Origin: Roridomyces roridus
Taxonomy: Eukaryota > Basidiomycota > Agaricomycetes > Agaricales > Mycenaceae
Length of the DNA stretch: 64,000 nt
NCBI GenBank assembly: GCA_029378245.1
Contig: JARKIF010000044.1
Span: 350,954 to 414,953, forward strand
Direction of reading: 5' to 3'
Below the pieces are notes generated by a model. It was not told the origin of the DNA, made no database searches, and saw nothing but the letters and a program-made list of their open reading frames with translations. Made by a program: the position numbers and the translations under genes. Shown here one piece after another: positions 1 through 10,260 of this stretch (position 1 is its first letter; the number at the start of each line of letters is the position of its first letter).

Positions 1-420
1 AGACGTACCAGTGCTGCTTCTGGCACTGGAGTTGGATCAAAAATCAGAACACTGGATGGCTTTTATGTGAGAGGGGACATACTTCTTTGGAGCAATACCA
101 TGCCTCCTTGCACTAGGGAACATGAGCGTAAGTAATCCAAACGCCAAACGACTGACCTTTGCACAGCGTCTCACGTTCTCCTTGAGCTTGTGACAATTGG
201 TGCACGCAGTCTGCAGGGATTGTCGCCCGGTCCGGATCTCCTCCGAAGTGGATGCGACAGACTTGAAGGTCTCCGCGTTCTTGGGGTGAATAGCGTGAAC
301 ACCGAGCGTTGGGCGAGCCGCTGAGTCCTGCATGGTGGGAGTCAAGACGGAGACGGATGGCGAGAAGCAGCTCACGTTCTGGCAGCCGTGTCCTTCGACC
401 GCCGTAACAGCGGATGTCAT
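1..420 (-). CDS. MYND zinc-finger protein, 5' exons only (runs off left edge)
   Basis: Three exons can be joined on the minus strand: 420-157, 112-83 and 25-about 8, with introns 156-113 and 82-26; a further donor starts at about position 7. Together they give a MYND-type finger in which CTNC, RCAKC, YCSKEC and QKQHW follow in order, the usual Cys/His zinc ligands of this protein-interaction domain. The finger lies near the N-terminus, after about 60-90 unstructured residues. The start could be the ATG ending at 420 or the one ending at 333; I cannot decide. The rest of the protein lies outside the window, so its class (SET-MYND, ankyrin-MYND or a fungal MYND-only protein) is unknown. A mobile element begins about 115 bp upstream of the longer start. 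Confidence 0.8.
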
Positions 421-535
421 GTGGCAACGAATGCCGAGGAAGATGATATCAAACGGATCAAGACTTCCCCAAACCCGAGTGGAGGCGCCGACAGCCAGAT
501 TTCGACCTGTTCATTGCGCATCCCGGGGAGTTGTG

Positions 536-641
536 TAGTCTGTAGTTGATTGCGGTCCATTGATAGCTGTCGTGCGAATGCCGTAAAGTGCTGAGTTTCA
601 AATTAGTTCCCACGTCCTGTCATCCGCTTCCACGCGTCGCG
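536..641 (+). repeat. Left terminal inverted repeat of the helicase/DUF6589 element
   Basis: Pairs with the inverted copies at about 6935-7040 and 7300-7405. The core (561-622) is nearly perfect; the outermost 8 bp are identical and the next 17 bp are degenerate. The repeat ends about 40 bp before the helicase ATG at 681, so it probably contains the promoter or leader. Confidence 0.85.
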
Positions 642-680
642 TCGCGTCCAGCCTGGGTCTCTGCCGTCCGTCGTCGACCC

Positions 681-3169
681 ATGGCTCCTCAGCTTCGCTG
701 GTGCAGCCCTCAAGGACGTCAGACCATCACATCCATCACCCTGAAGCTTGTCCCGCAGTGGCCCAATGGGCTGTATCCGTACCAGCTGGATCTGGTGGCG
801 CGCATTTTAGATGGGCAGGATCTTCTCTGCGTGCAGCAGACTGGAGGAGGCAAGTCCGCTCTATTCGCAATTCCGATACTGGTATCGCAGGAAATGAATC
901 GCAATCCACACCTCTATCCGAATCTTCCGACGCACGCACTTCCGCAAGGCATCATTGTCACCCCAACCAAGGGCCTGGCGGCTAACATAGTATGTCATCG
1001 ACCACGTCTCCTCCGCTCCTCTTGAGCTTGTCCAGGTCCTCGAACTCGAGCAACTAGGCATCAAAGCACTTGCCTACTGCCACGAGACAATCACCGAAGC
1101 GCGCAAGGCCGGGCGTAATCTCGTAGAAGAAATCACTGAATGCAAGACATGGAGTATCGTATGCGTCGACCCTGAGCACCTGCGCGACAAAGCTTGGCGT
1201 CAAATAAGCGACTGCGCTGCTTACTGTGCTCGTCTCGTATACGGGTGTACTGACGAGGCGCATCTGATCAATCTATGGGGCGCAGGCTTCCGTCCAGACT
1301 TCCGGCATATCGGAGGCTTTTTTCGTGGTCGCCTGCCTTCTTCCATGTCTGTATTCGCACTCTCTGCGACACTCCAACCCGGCACCGCAACCCAATCTGT
1401 GTGCTCGAGTCTCGGAATGTTGGGTGATAACTTTTACGAGCATCGCAGTTCCAACGAAAGACCAAATACCCAGTTCATCATGTTACCCCTCCAGAATGGT
1501 CTCGGAAGCCACGTCTTTCCCCAACTACTATTCTATTTGAACTCTGGACGCAAGGCGGCCATCCATTGTCGGACCATTCAAGATGTTCTACGAGTGTTTC
1601 TGTATCTCTGGCGTTCCCTTCCCCCTGGACCACACCGCCTACGACGGATAAAGATGTATCATTCCCTTCGCTCTACCGAGGAGAATAAGGCGATTCTTAA
1701 ATCCCTAGATGAAGACCCGGAGTGCCAGGTGGTTGTTGCCACGGTCGCATTTGCGAATGGCTTGAATGTGAAATCTCTCCTTGATAGTATTTCGCTGGGA
1801 TTCCCGGAGACCGTCGACCAACTTTGGCAGGAGAAAGGTCGTGTTGGAAGGAACCCTGATACCGTCGCACGTGGGATCGTCCTGTACCAGCCGAACGCGC
1901 GAGCCGCCGCTGAGAAACAGGTCGCCGGTGCGTCTTTACTTTTCTCATCATATCAAGATATTGAAATGAAGTCGTTTCAGATCCCCATGAGTCGGGTGTA
2001 TCCAAGCCAAAACGTGCACCAAAAAGTCTAGAGCCACAGAAAGTGCGCGTCCTGACTGAGGACACTTGCTACATCTCCACGTTCAACGAGATATACCAGA
2101 ACCCACCGCTTGAGACTTCCTCCCTCGATTGCGTTGCTGCGGGGCGACGTCTGCCATGTTCCCTCTGTGTTGCCCGTCATGGCCTCCAAGTCAACATTCC
2201 GGCCCCACGACTCCCTCCCGGCGTAGAACTCCCTCTTTTTGTAGATTCGTCTTCGCCCGATCCCCCGTCGGCAGCGGAAAAGAAGCTCAAGCTAACGAAG
2301 AAAGAGCGTCTGCGAGCTGAAGCAGAGCTTTGGTGTTGGGTAAATCCCTATATCGCACCGAGCGCGTACTCTCGGCGAATCGTAACCGTCCAAAATCATC
2401 CTACTTCCCCACCGCTCTTGTGAGCTCCATGCTCAACAACCTTCTTGCTCTAGACTCTCTGTCAAAACTAGAGTCTCTGTTGCAGTCATGGGCCTTTTCC
2501 TCCTCTTACCGCGCCCGGTTATACGCCGTTGTTCACAGCCTCCGAGCCACCATCTTGTCTGACCGGGAAGAGGCTCGTTTGCGGCGTAATGCAAGACAGC
2601 GAGAGCGCCGGCGCAAGAATTCAAAGAAACGGATTGTCTCCGAGTCCGAGGAAGATGAGGAAGACGAGGATGAGATGGTGGAGGCGGAAGGCGAGGAGGG
2701 AGACCCTGGTGATGACGAGGGAATGGCGACGGCGCAGCAGGATTTGGAGGAGATGAGGGTGGGTGACGATGCGGACGTGACGATGGTGGAGGACCTGCTG
2801 GAAGAAGAGTCTGACACGGACGAACTTGGGACCCAAAAACAAGATGAGGGTCCCAGTTCTGACGAAGAAGCACATCCTCGATCTTCACCGGTTCCTCCGC
2901 CACCCAAACGTGCAAGGCGGGCATTGCAGGAGGTTACTAACGAGAAACGGCCCAAGCCCGGCCGCGCTTCCCAGAAGTCATCCGCGGCTCGCTCTACAAG
3001 AGCCAAAGCCACACTCACGAAATCTTCCGGCGTCTCGTCAGCCGGCGCGGGCCCATCCACTCGCAAACAACCATCAGCGTCAGAGACAGCGCAGTCGTAT
3101 GGTCCTGCATATGTGACGTCGCGCCGTCGGGCTCGACTAGAGGCCGATCCTGTGGACGAGTCTGACTAG
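681..3169 (+). CDS. RecQ-like DEAH-box helicase of the element, one frame break
   Basis: Predicted SF2 helicase of about 800 residues: exons 681-989, 1036-1927 and 1981-3169. Helicase motifs appear in order: QQTGGGKSAL (motif I, P-loop), IIVTPTKGLAANI (Ia), TDEAH (II), ALSATL (III), AAIHCRTI (IV), and VVVATVAFANG followed by QEKGRVGRNP (V/VI). After the helicase core comes a zinc-ligand-like region with CYISTFNEIYQNPP and RRLPCSLC, typical of fungal RecQ-like proteins, and then an acidic, basic and Ser-rich tail. The reading frame changes between about 2318 and 2338: KKERLRAEAE is in one frame and LYRTERVLSANR in another, and no intron can bridge it, so one base is missing relative to an open gene. 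It is convergent with the DUF6589 gene. It would supply DNA unwinding to the element, not strand transfer. Confidence 0.8.
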
Positions 3170-3234
3170 AGCTTCGAGTAGATTAACACGGTCGCTGTAT
3201 ACCTAGTTGTTGTACAATATAAATGTAACATTAC

Positions 3235-6200
3235 TTATTCGACATCCGATGCCCCTTCGCTCTCTGTCTCCGGCTCCGGCTCCTCGCTCTCGAGTGCTTC
3301 CTCATCTTCGGAGTCACTTTCACTCTTCTCTTCTCCGCACAGCCTGTCGAGAAGCGTCTCAAACTCGTTCGAATCTAGCCAATCATGATTCAACTCCCCG
3401 GTTGCAGAATCCACGATTACACCCAAATCTGATCCACTAGAGAGTGGTTCGTCGCTGTGATCAGTGCTGTCCCACTCTTGAACACAATCTGCAGCCGAAC
3501 GAGATGCAGCAGACGCAGAGCTGAGTGCCGATCGAGCGGAGGAAGGACACGGCGAGGTTTCAGTGTCACGTTCAGAATGCGAACTGTGCTCAGACGTGGC
3601 GCAGGAAGGAGTGGGTGAGCTTCCGAGACTTTGTGTGCGGCTTGTGTTGTGAGTATCGTCTTCATCGGCACTGGCAGGGGAGCCCGAACTTGCCGGAGAA
3701 CCACTGCGGCAGCGGGCGAGCGAGGACTCTGGTAAGTTGCCTCGCCGTACCTCCATCTCGTGAAGTAGCTGTGCATATTCGGCGCCATTCTTGAGATACT
3801 CTGCCAATTTCCCATCTTCTAGCCGTTGATAGCCACGATCGAATTGGTTGATAACGGCGTGCCCCATGCTGCGACCCGAACGGAAACTGTGTAACTCCTC
3901 GTTCTTGTAGAGCTGCAGCAGGATCTTGGTCTCCGAGCGAAGATGAGGAGCCGGGTGGACTTTGCTTCGCTGTTTCAGCTCGAAACCAGATTCCATATTT
4001 TCCTTGATCTTGAGGAAGTGGAGAACGTTCGGAGAGATCGTTTTGCGGTAGAAAGGATCGTCATAATCTGCGCCCTGCTCCTTGGAGAAGTCGCTGAGCC
4101 ACCGGTTGCTCCATTCCTGCATCAAGTCACCCTCCACAAATTTGCCGGGTTCACCGCGGGTATTGAGTAGCCAATTGTTGAGTATGGCTTCCTTCAACTC
4201 CGGAGATGCCTCATACTCGAGCAGCGTATACAAGTCGAGCATGTAGCGCATGTAGTTCTGGTTGGAGGAGCCCGCGAATGTGAAAATGTATATCTAGTTC
4301 GACTGTCAGAATTTTGCACATGCAGTGCCAATCTTATGATAGTACCTTCAGTATTTCAAAGACCCGACCAACATCGCCTTCCGGGATAGCATAGTTCAAC
4401 TCAGTCCACCAGCCGAAATCCATAAGGAAGAGAATTGCGTTGCTGAGGACACGGTCACCATTGAATCCAGGTTGTTCACTGTGAGTCTTGGGACCATCAC
4501 CAGCCCGCGCAGTTGTGGTTGTCTTACTGGCCGCGGTGGCTGGAAGTCCAGTGTTTGAGGCCTGGCACCTAATTGTTAGTTTCCGTTGAAAAGTCTGTTT
4601 CATGTGCACGTACCTCATTCAAAGTGTCAGCCTGCATATCATCACGGTCCGAGTCAGAATCCGAGCTCTCCGAGTTGGACATATGAGCGTCTGAATCACT
4701 TTGTTCACCCGGGCGTGTCCACGGCGAACCCTCATGAAATTTCGTTCGGGATTCTGCACGGTCCTGTTCCTCCTTGTCAAGAGACTGATCATAAGCTGCC
4801 TGACATGCGTAGCGCTCTCGGAGGATCCTCGCTTGGCGCAACAGGTCGTGGAGTGTCGGAAGGCGATTGGTTGTCACCAGCGCGTCAAAATGCGAGACCA
4901 GATCTGTCTCGCATCCGAGAACAAGCCTTTTTATCATTGAGTCATTGCTCGGACATTGTTTGAAAACCACTTACCGCCAACAATCGAGAATCCGGGCGTC
5001 CCAAATCAGAGTCATGCTACGGCTCGTCGGATAGAAATCGCATTTTTTGAGATCTGTCGGCCGCTTCATGTTCGCTGCATTTGAGCTGCGCGAAAGCGAA
5101 GATGGATCGGGTGATGATGCTGGCCCGTAGTGGTTTGACGCGCAAGAGTTCAGGTGGGTTGCCTTTGTATGCCACGTTTCTGCCGTGCTGAGAGCGTTGC
5201 GGAAAGAGGAGTAGACGTCTGGGCAGGTTGACTGTATCTGCTTGAGGCGCATCAAAGTCCCATGCGTGCCGCCGTCTCCGCGATTCCACGAGAGAATATT
5301 GTCAGATTTCTCCGGCTCCACCCCCGTCTGTTGGTCAAAATTGCGGAAGCCTGCCTCGTACCCTTTATTCTCCATCTGTTGTTCCGCATTCGTACCGAGC
5401 GGTTGAAGGCGTGCTTTTCGAACTGGCAGACGACGTTTTGAGAGCGTGGTACGGAATTTCTCGGAGATGTTAGGGGAAAGAGCGGCCAAATGGGGGAGGT
5501 AATTGACAAGGACTCGGATGGCGTGAAGCTCCCACACGTTGTCCAAATGCTCCCAATCGATCGTGTTGTACAGACTGAGGACAGTCATGCTCTGTCTTTC
5601 TTGTTTGATGATTCTCGCAATGTGGTCATCAGCGCGGAATGCGGCCGGATGCAAACCATCGAGCTCAAACACGGTGCATGCAGTTCCGTGATTGAGCGAG
5701 TTCTCCTTCCCGAGCCCGTGCTGGTAAATGCGCTGGTACTTCTGGATGTTGTCCGAGATCTTGGCATGCTCCATCTCACCTCGAGCCGTCGCCGCCTGTA
5801 CCCGTGTGCGCAAGGTGGCCAAACTCGCCTCGGTCAAAGTTTTTAACGCATTGCGCACCGTGCTATCACTGCAGCTATATCCCAAACGACAGAACACCCG
5901 CTTCACATCAATGTGGGCTTGACACGCGAATAGCCAGATACCCAGAGGCAGCGCGAGATCCCCAGAGGCATAACGATTGCGACTGATGATGAACGAGCTG
6001 ATTGCACCGACTTGAATCTGGGAGGAGGTCAGAACAAAGACACCTCGAAAACCAGCCACGAGTGACGCACGCCAGGATGCGGTCGTATTTTCTTGACAAA
6101 ACCCTCACCGCCCTTGCGCGGCGCCGCAGCACACTCGGTGATATACCACAATAACGGGTCTTCCTCCCGGTACAACGCTGCCAGCTCTTCCATGGACAGC

Positions 6201-6853
6201 TCAACATCCTCCCATTCAACCAGACTGGTGTTCTTAGCTCGCCCATTGGTTGTTGCTCTGACGCGGCGGCGATGACGAGTATCCGTGCGATCTGTCCGCG
6301 CGAGTTTGTCTACTGCGGTGTGAATTCGATTGCCGACGAGGCGCGTGGCCCACGCGGAGAGACATGGACGGGCATAATGGATCTCTGCGAGTGGACGAGA
6401 TGGGGAAAATGCAGCAGAGCTCTGGTCCACGTCGGATCTTTTGGGGCGGCTTTGGTGGTGGTCGTATATGAGAGGGATGATATCGGCCATTGTAACCTTG
6501 CATTTGCCTTGCAAGAACCTAGCTACGGCCTGGCGATGGCTCTTGCTACGACGATCCGGCTCTCCGCGCTTCCGAGGATGGAAAAGTACCAATAGAAACT
6601 CACCGAGAGACCGGAACCCGTAGGTTTTGAGGACAATGTCCACCTTATTCCAACGGGTGCTCCTGGGTGCGATACTACCCGGGATACTGGATGCAGATAC
6701 GGGGGAGGGAATAGCCGAGCTGCCGGAGACCGAGGAACTCGTTCGGGACGACCCAGCAACGACGACGTCCGCGGGAGGGACTACGATGTTTGGTAGTCGC
6801 TTCCATAATCTGACAAGCTTTACTGGCGCCGTCTGAGTGGGCTGCTGGTCCAT
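3235..6853 (-). CDS. DUF6589 family protein, intact
   Basis: Five exons splice cleanly: 6853-6071, 6017-4975, 4926-4614, 4561-4346 and 4293-3235, giving about 1137 residues. Family hallmarks as I recall them from basidiomycete proteins: VFELDGLHPAAF, WNRGDGGTHGTLMRLKQIQ, WHTKATHLN, DPSSLSRSSNAANMKRPT, GWWTELNYAIPEGDVGR, NQNYMRYMLDLYTLLEYEAS, AILNNWLLN and EGDLMQEWSNRW. The C-terminal 200 residues are Ser/acid-rich and low complexity. The first ATG of the frame ends at 6853, but the frame stays open upstream into the TIR. The biochemical function of DUF6589 is not established. Its place in a TIR-bounded unit with a helicase suggests a transposition or DNA-mobility role, which is inference. All introns are canonical and no frame break is seen, in contrast to the helicase. 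Confidence 0.85.
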
Positions 6854-6910
6854 TGGAGGGTATTGGGGCGGTAGACAGTGAATATACGCGTGGTATTCGA
6901 GACTGGGAGC

Positions 6911-7405
6911 GTCGGCGACGGAGGAAACGCGAGGGGACGCGTGGCAGCGGGGGTGACAGGACGTGGGAACAAATTTGAAACTCAGCACTTTACGGCATTC
7001 GCACGACAGCTATCATTAGGGCGCGATCACTGACAGACTAAGTTTCCACATCCTAGTGTTATCAGCACTGACACCGCTGCTCACCGCGAGCCGTTCAAAC
7101 CGTCATCTGTCATCAGATTCTGCCTGGATCGTCTGCGACTCAATTCTGCTCATTCTTGTCTGGCAGATTGGCGCTGTCATCGTTTCAATCGCCGTCGGTA
7201 TAGCTTGGATACATGCAACTTCAAACCAAGGTCAGAATAGCCGAGAGCCACCACGGGCAGTACTCGCACAGTTTTGTCGGCGACGGAGGAAACGCGAGGG
7301 GACGCGTGGCAGCGGGGGTGACAGGACGTGGGAACAAATTTGAAACTCAGCACTTTACGGCATTCGCACGACAGCTATCATTAGGGCGCGATCACTGACA
7401 GACTA
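6911..7405. repeat. Tandem duplication of the element's right end (two right TIRs)
   Basis: A 130-bp segment at 6911-7040 recurs without visible change at 7276-7405, a period of 365 bp. Each copy contains the full TIR core (6954-7015 and 7319-7380) plus about 43 bp of inner sequence and 25 bp of outer sequence. The 235 bp between the copies (7041-7275) have no recognisable gene. The second copy may be the true outer end, or the remnant of a nested or deleted relative. Confidence 0.85.
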
Positions 7406-8666
7406 TATACAAGCGAGGTACGAGTCAATACTGTATATAGCGTCTGGTTGTAAGAGACTAGTGGAAACTGGGGGAAGAGAAGCTGGCGGCGTACGCATCG
7501 TCGTCGAGAAAAGTAACAGTGGAAGCGATAGACTGGCAAAGGTGGACGAAAATACTTGGGCGCGAGGGGTTCATAATGATAGACCGAACATGTTGGAAGT
7601 TGGTGGCAAGATGGTTGGCCAGGACAGAGATTGCGCGTGGGGGCAGGCTCGGAGACGTCACGGAGACAAAGGTATGTTGTGCTACGAACGTGTCGAATCC
7701 TCACTTTTTGCGCCTCACACCAACAGGCTTGGCACGAAGGTTGTGGTTAAGATTCAGTTGATGCGCCATCACATCATGATCACTTTCACCAAACCCAACC
7801 TTCACCCAAGGGATGTCCGCCGGGAGATGCCGAGACACAGCCTCATAGGTAGGGTAGGGTCCCAGACCCCTTAATTCACTTTTCCGACTTGTGTTCAAAA
7901 CCTTTCAAAAATGCTTTTGGGAGACCCTGGAGATTTTTTTTCATTCTTTGATGGGAACATTGATGCCAACACTGATTTCTCAGGCTGGTCGTGGGTTGAT
8001 TGAGCGGTTTTGAAAAAAAGCAGAGAGAGAGACTGGAAAGTGGAATATGATACTCACTCACCGGCTGCACGGAAATTGAGTGAAATTTTGATTCGGAGGT
8101 CACGCTTCTTGCCCATCAGTCACGTGAGTTTCCTTATGGGGCTCGGCTAGTAGGTAGGGAGGGGGTCAGAGGGTCTTAGTTCACTTTTCCGACCCTGTGT
8201 AGAATTTTTTAATGGTGCCTACCCCTTGCCTTCACCTTGACAATGACACTACTGGCGACTGGAAGCTCGATACAATAATTCAATGCTCTAGGCTCGTCTC
8301 CGGGTACTCTCGGCTCTGAATCGTTACATATACACCCACTGGGCGTTCCGGGATAGGGCAGCTCGGGTTTGAGCCGCTTGTGCACTGGCACTTCTCTCGT
8401 CTTGCATCGACTGATACTGCCCGGCAACTGCTACCGGTTGTACCAAGCACCTCTGCTATCCGAAATCATCTCGCTCCTCCATTGGGAACCTGAGAGAATG
8501 TACCCCAGATTCAGTGGGGGACAAGGGGCATCACAACTTTGAGCAGATCTGGATTCAGATGATCGGCGCCTGCCACTCATGGCTTTCAGGATTCTTGTGT
8601 GTCCCACTTCGTTTTCCTTCCTGCCACCAACACGTTCCTTCTTTCTTTTTTCTTACCCACTACAGG
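7406..8666. other. Gene-poor stretch with a pair of 43-bp direct repeats
   Basis: No frame here shows coding character or family similarity that I recognise. Two imperfect direct repeats, 7846-7888 and 8151-8193, both start with TAGGTAGGG and end with TTCACTTTTCCGAC, and enclose about 260 bp. They could be the edges of a small non-autonomous element or a local duplication. The last about 150 bp before 8667 are pyrimidine-rich, as is common ahead of fungal start codons. Confidence 0.5.
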
Positions 8667-9879
8667 ATGGCGGGAACCTCAGACTTTGATTCTGCTTGGG
8701 AACAGGTAGTTCCTTACCTCATCAAGACAAACGTGCGTCGTCAATACTTTGCACGGCTTACAAACGAATTTTGCAAAGGTCGCATTGTTTCTCAATGGTC
8801 CGTGTTCTACTATCGTCCAGACTGTAGTCGACTCATTAATTTGTGGTAGCCGTCTACGACGTTTTGGTTGTACTGGCGCTGTACTTTGTGCGCCGAAGAG
8901 ACCCAGCGGGCAAACGGATCCTCATCTGCGCTATCATCGTCATGTTCATATTCGCCTTGGTCGAAATGGCTCTGCAAATCGTGACCGTCGCGTACGCAAT
9001 GCAAGCGTTGTATTCCGCTGTGCACAGTCAATACGAGGGCGCGTTGGACACGCTCAAGACCATGTCCAATATCCTGGGTTTCGTGGAAGAGTTTTTGCTC
9101 ATTATGAACAAGTGCGTGCGGCCTTCCGGGGAGTATAACAATCCTGACATACCAATCCAGCGCTATTGCCGATGCCTTTTTCGTACGTTTTCCGTGTATA
9201 ACAAGCCATCTTGACTCCACTCCCGCAGATGTATCGTTGCTATGTGGTATGGGGTTACAATCGAAAAGTCGTTATTCTTCCGGCGGTGATTTCCGTCATC
9301 ACCATCGGTTTGTCCGTTCCTTGCCCCGAACCTTCCTTTCTAAATCATTATAGGAGTCGGCTACGCGACGCTAGTCAGAGACCACTTCTCCCCTCCTCAG
9401 TATTTTATCGATACCCGGATCGTATTCGGACTCGTAATGTTCAACAATCTTTTCTTGACCTGCTTGACTGCAGGCCCGATATGGCGGTCGCGACGTGACC
9501 TGCAGGTTGTCGGGCAGACAAAATTCATCTACAGGTATAATATCGCAATGGCAATGCTGTAAGTCTTCAATCTCGAAGTATTTGCTCATTTCTTACGCCC
9601 CATTCGAGGTTGGAATCAGCCACCATCTATTTCCTTTGCATTACCATCGGTATAATACTCGTTTCTCTGGGGGGATTCACCGTGTCTTTGGTGCCCCAGA
9701 CGGTTTATGGGATATTCAGCCAGTTGATGGTGAGTGGCCAATAATTTCGCCGGGAGGGGAAACTCAGGCAAACATAGAACATCGTTCCGACGCTTGTTAT
9801 CGTTCAAGTTAGTTTGGGTCGCCAGATCGACCGCGAAACCTCGAGTGTTGGGAGCATGGAGAAGATAGAATCTGTCTGA
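8667..9879 (+). CDS. Multi-pass membrane protein, paralog of the gene at 19355-20559
   Basis: Eight exons (8667-8732, 8779-8797, 8850-9111, 9161-9182, 9229-9307, 9354-9558, 9609-9729, 9778-9879) give 291 residues with all phases closing. The hydrophobicity pattern suggests about seven membrane spans. Conserved landmarks are an N-terminal DFDSAWEQVVPY, a PAGKRILIC loop, MYRCYVVWGYNRK and HFSPPQY. The family is abundant in Agaricomycetes and is usually left unnamed; a receptor-like or transporter role is not demonstrated. The exon layout matches the inverted paralog exon by exon (19-, 22-, 79- and 205-nt exons are identical in length), so the pair arose by duplication after the introns were in place. 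The 19- and 22-nt exons make automatic prediction error-prone. Confidence 0.85.
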
Positions 9880-10260
9880 CACACCCAGTTTTGGTATGAT
9901 TCGCCAGTCGCATGTGTTAACAAACACGAACTTGGACCTCTCATGAGACTTTCTTCCGTAAAATTTGTTCGTACTAGTTCTTCTACAAATTCCGGGTCCC
10001 GAGAGCACGGTGAACGCCTGAACAAGTTGTGTATATAATAACATACGCGTAAGTATCGTCAGTTGTACTACAGTCTGGTCCCGAGACTAGACAAGTTGTG
10101 TTTTCCGCTTTTGAACACGCGACGCGACGTACCTCCGCAATATTTGATATCCCCCTGGACACGGTTGTTTTCAACCTCAGCATCACACCCCAAATCAGAA
10201 CAGTTTATCTGCCACTCTCGAAAGACGTCGAATATTTTCGCATCCACCATGTACCAACCA
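9880..10260. other. Convergent intergenic region
   Basis: Lies between the stop codons of the membrane protein and the TupA-like gene. I see no gene, RNA or clear repeat; it presumably holds the two 3' untranslated regions. Confidence 0.6.

Larger units (their letters stand above)
536..7040. mobile_element. TIR-bounded element carrying RecQ-like helicase and DUF6589 genes
   Basis: The two ends are inverted copies of each other. Positions 561-622 and 6954-7015 match over 62 bp with one mismatch; similarity continues more weakly outward to a shared TAGTCTGT at the outer edge (536 and 7040) and inward for another 20-30 bp. Between the ends lie only two genes, convergent, with stop codons 65 bp apart: a helicase read inward from the left and a DUF6589 protein read inward from the right. 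No recognisable DDE, RVT, Rep or tyrosine recombinase gene is present. All ends are flanked by TA, which could be a 2-bp target duplication or part of the repeat. Assignment as a transposon is inference from this architecture. Confidence 0.75.

Noticed and set aside
588..1025. Start of the helicase at 588 inside the TIR
   Set aside because: The first codon there is GTG, not ATG. The first ATG in frame is at 681, 24 codons ahead of the conserved LKLVPQWPNG segment.
2433..3066. Long minus-strand frames opposite the helicase tail (Ser/Pro-rich)
   Set aside because: They mirror the acidic and basic low-complexity codons of the helicase C-terminus; no domain and no independent start context.
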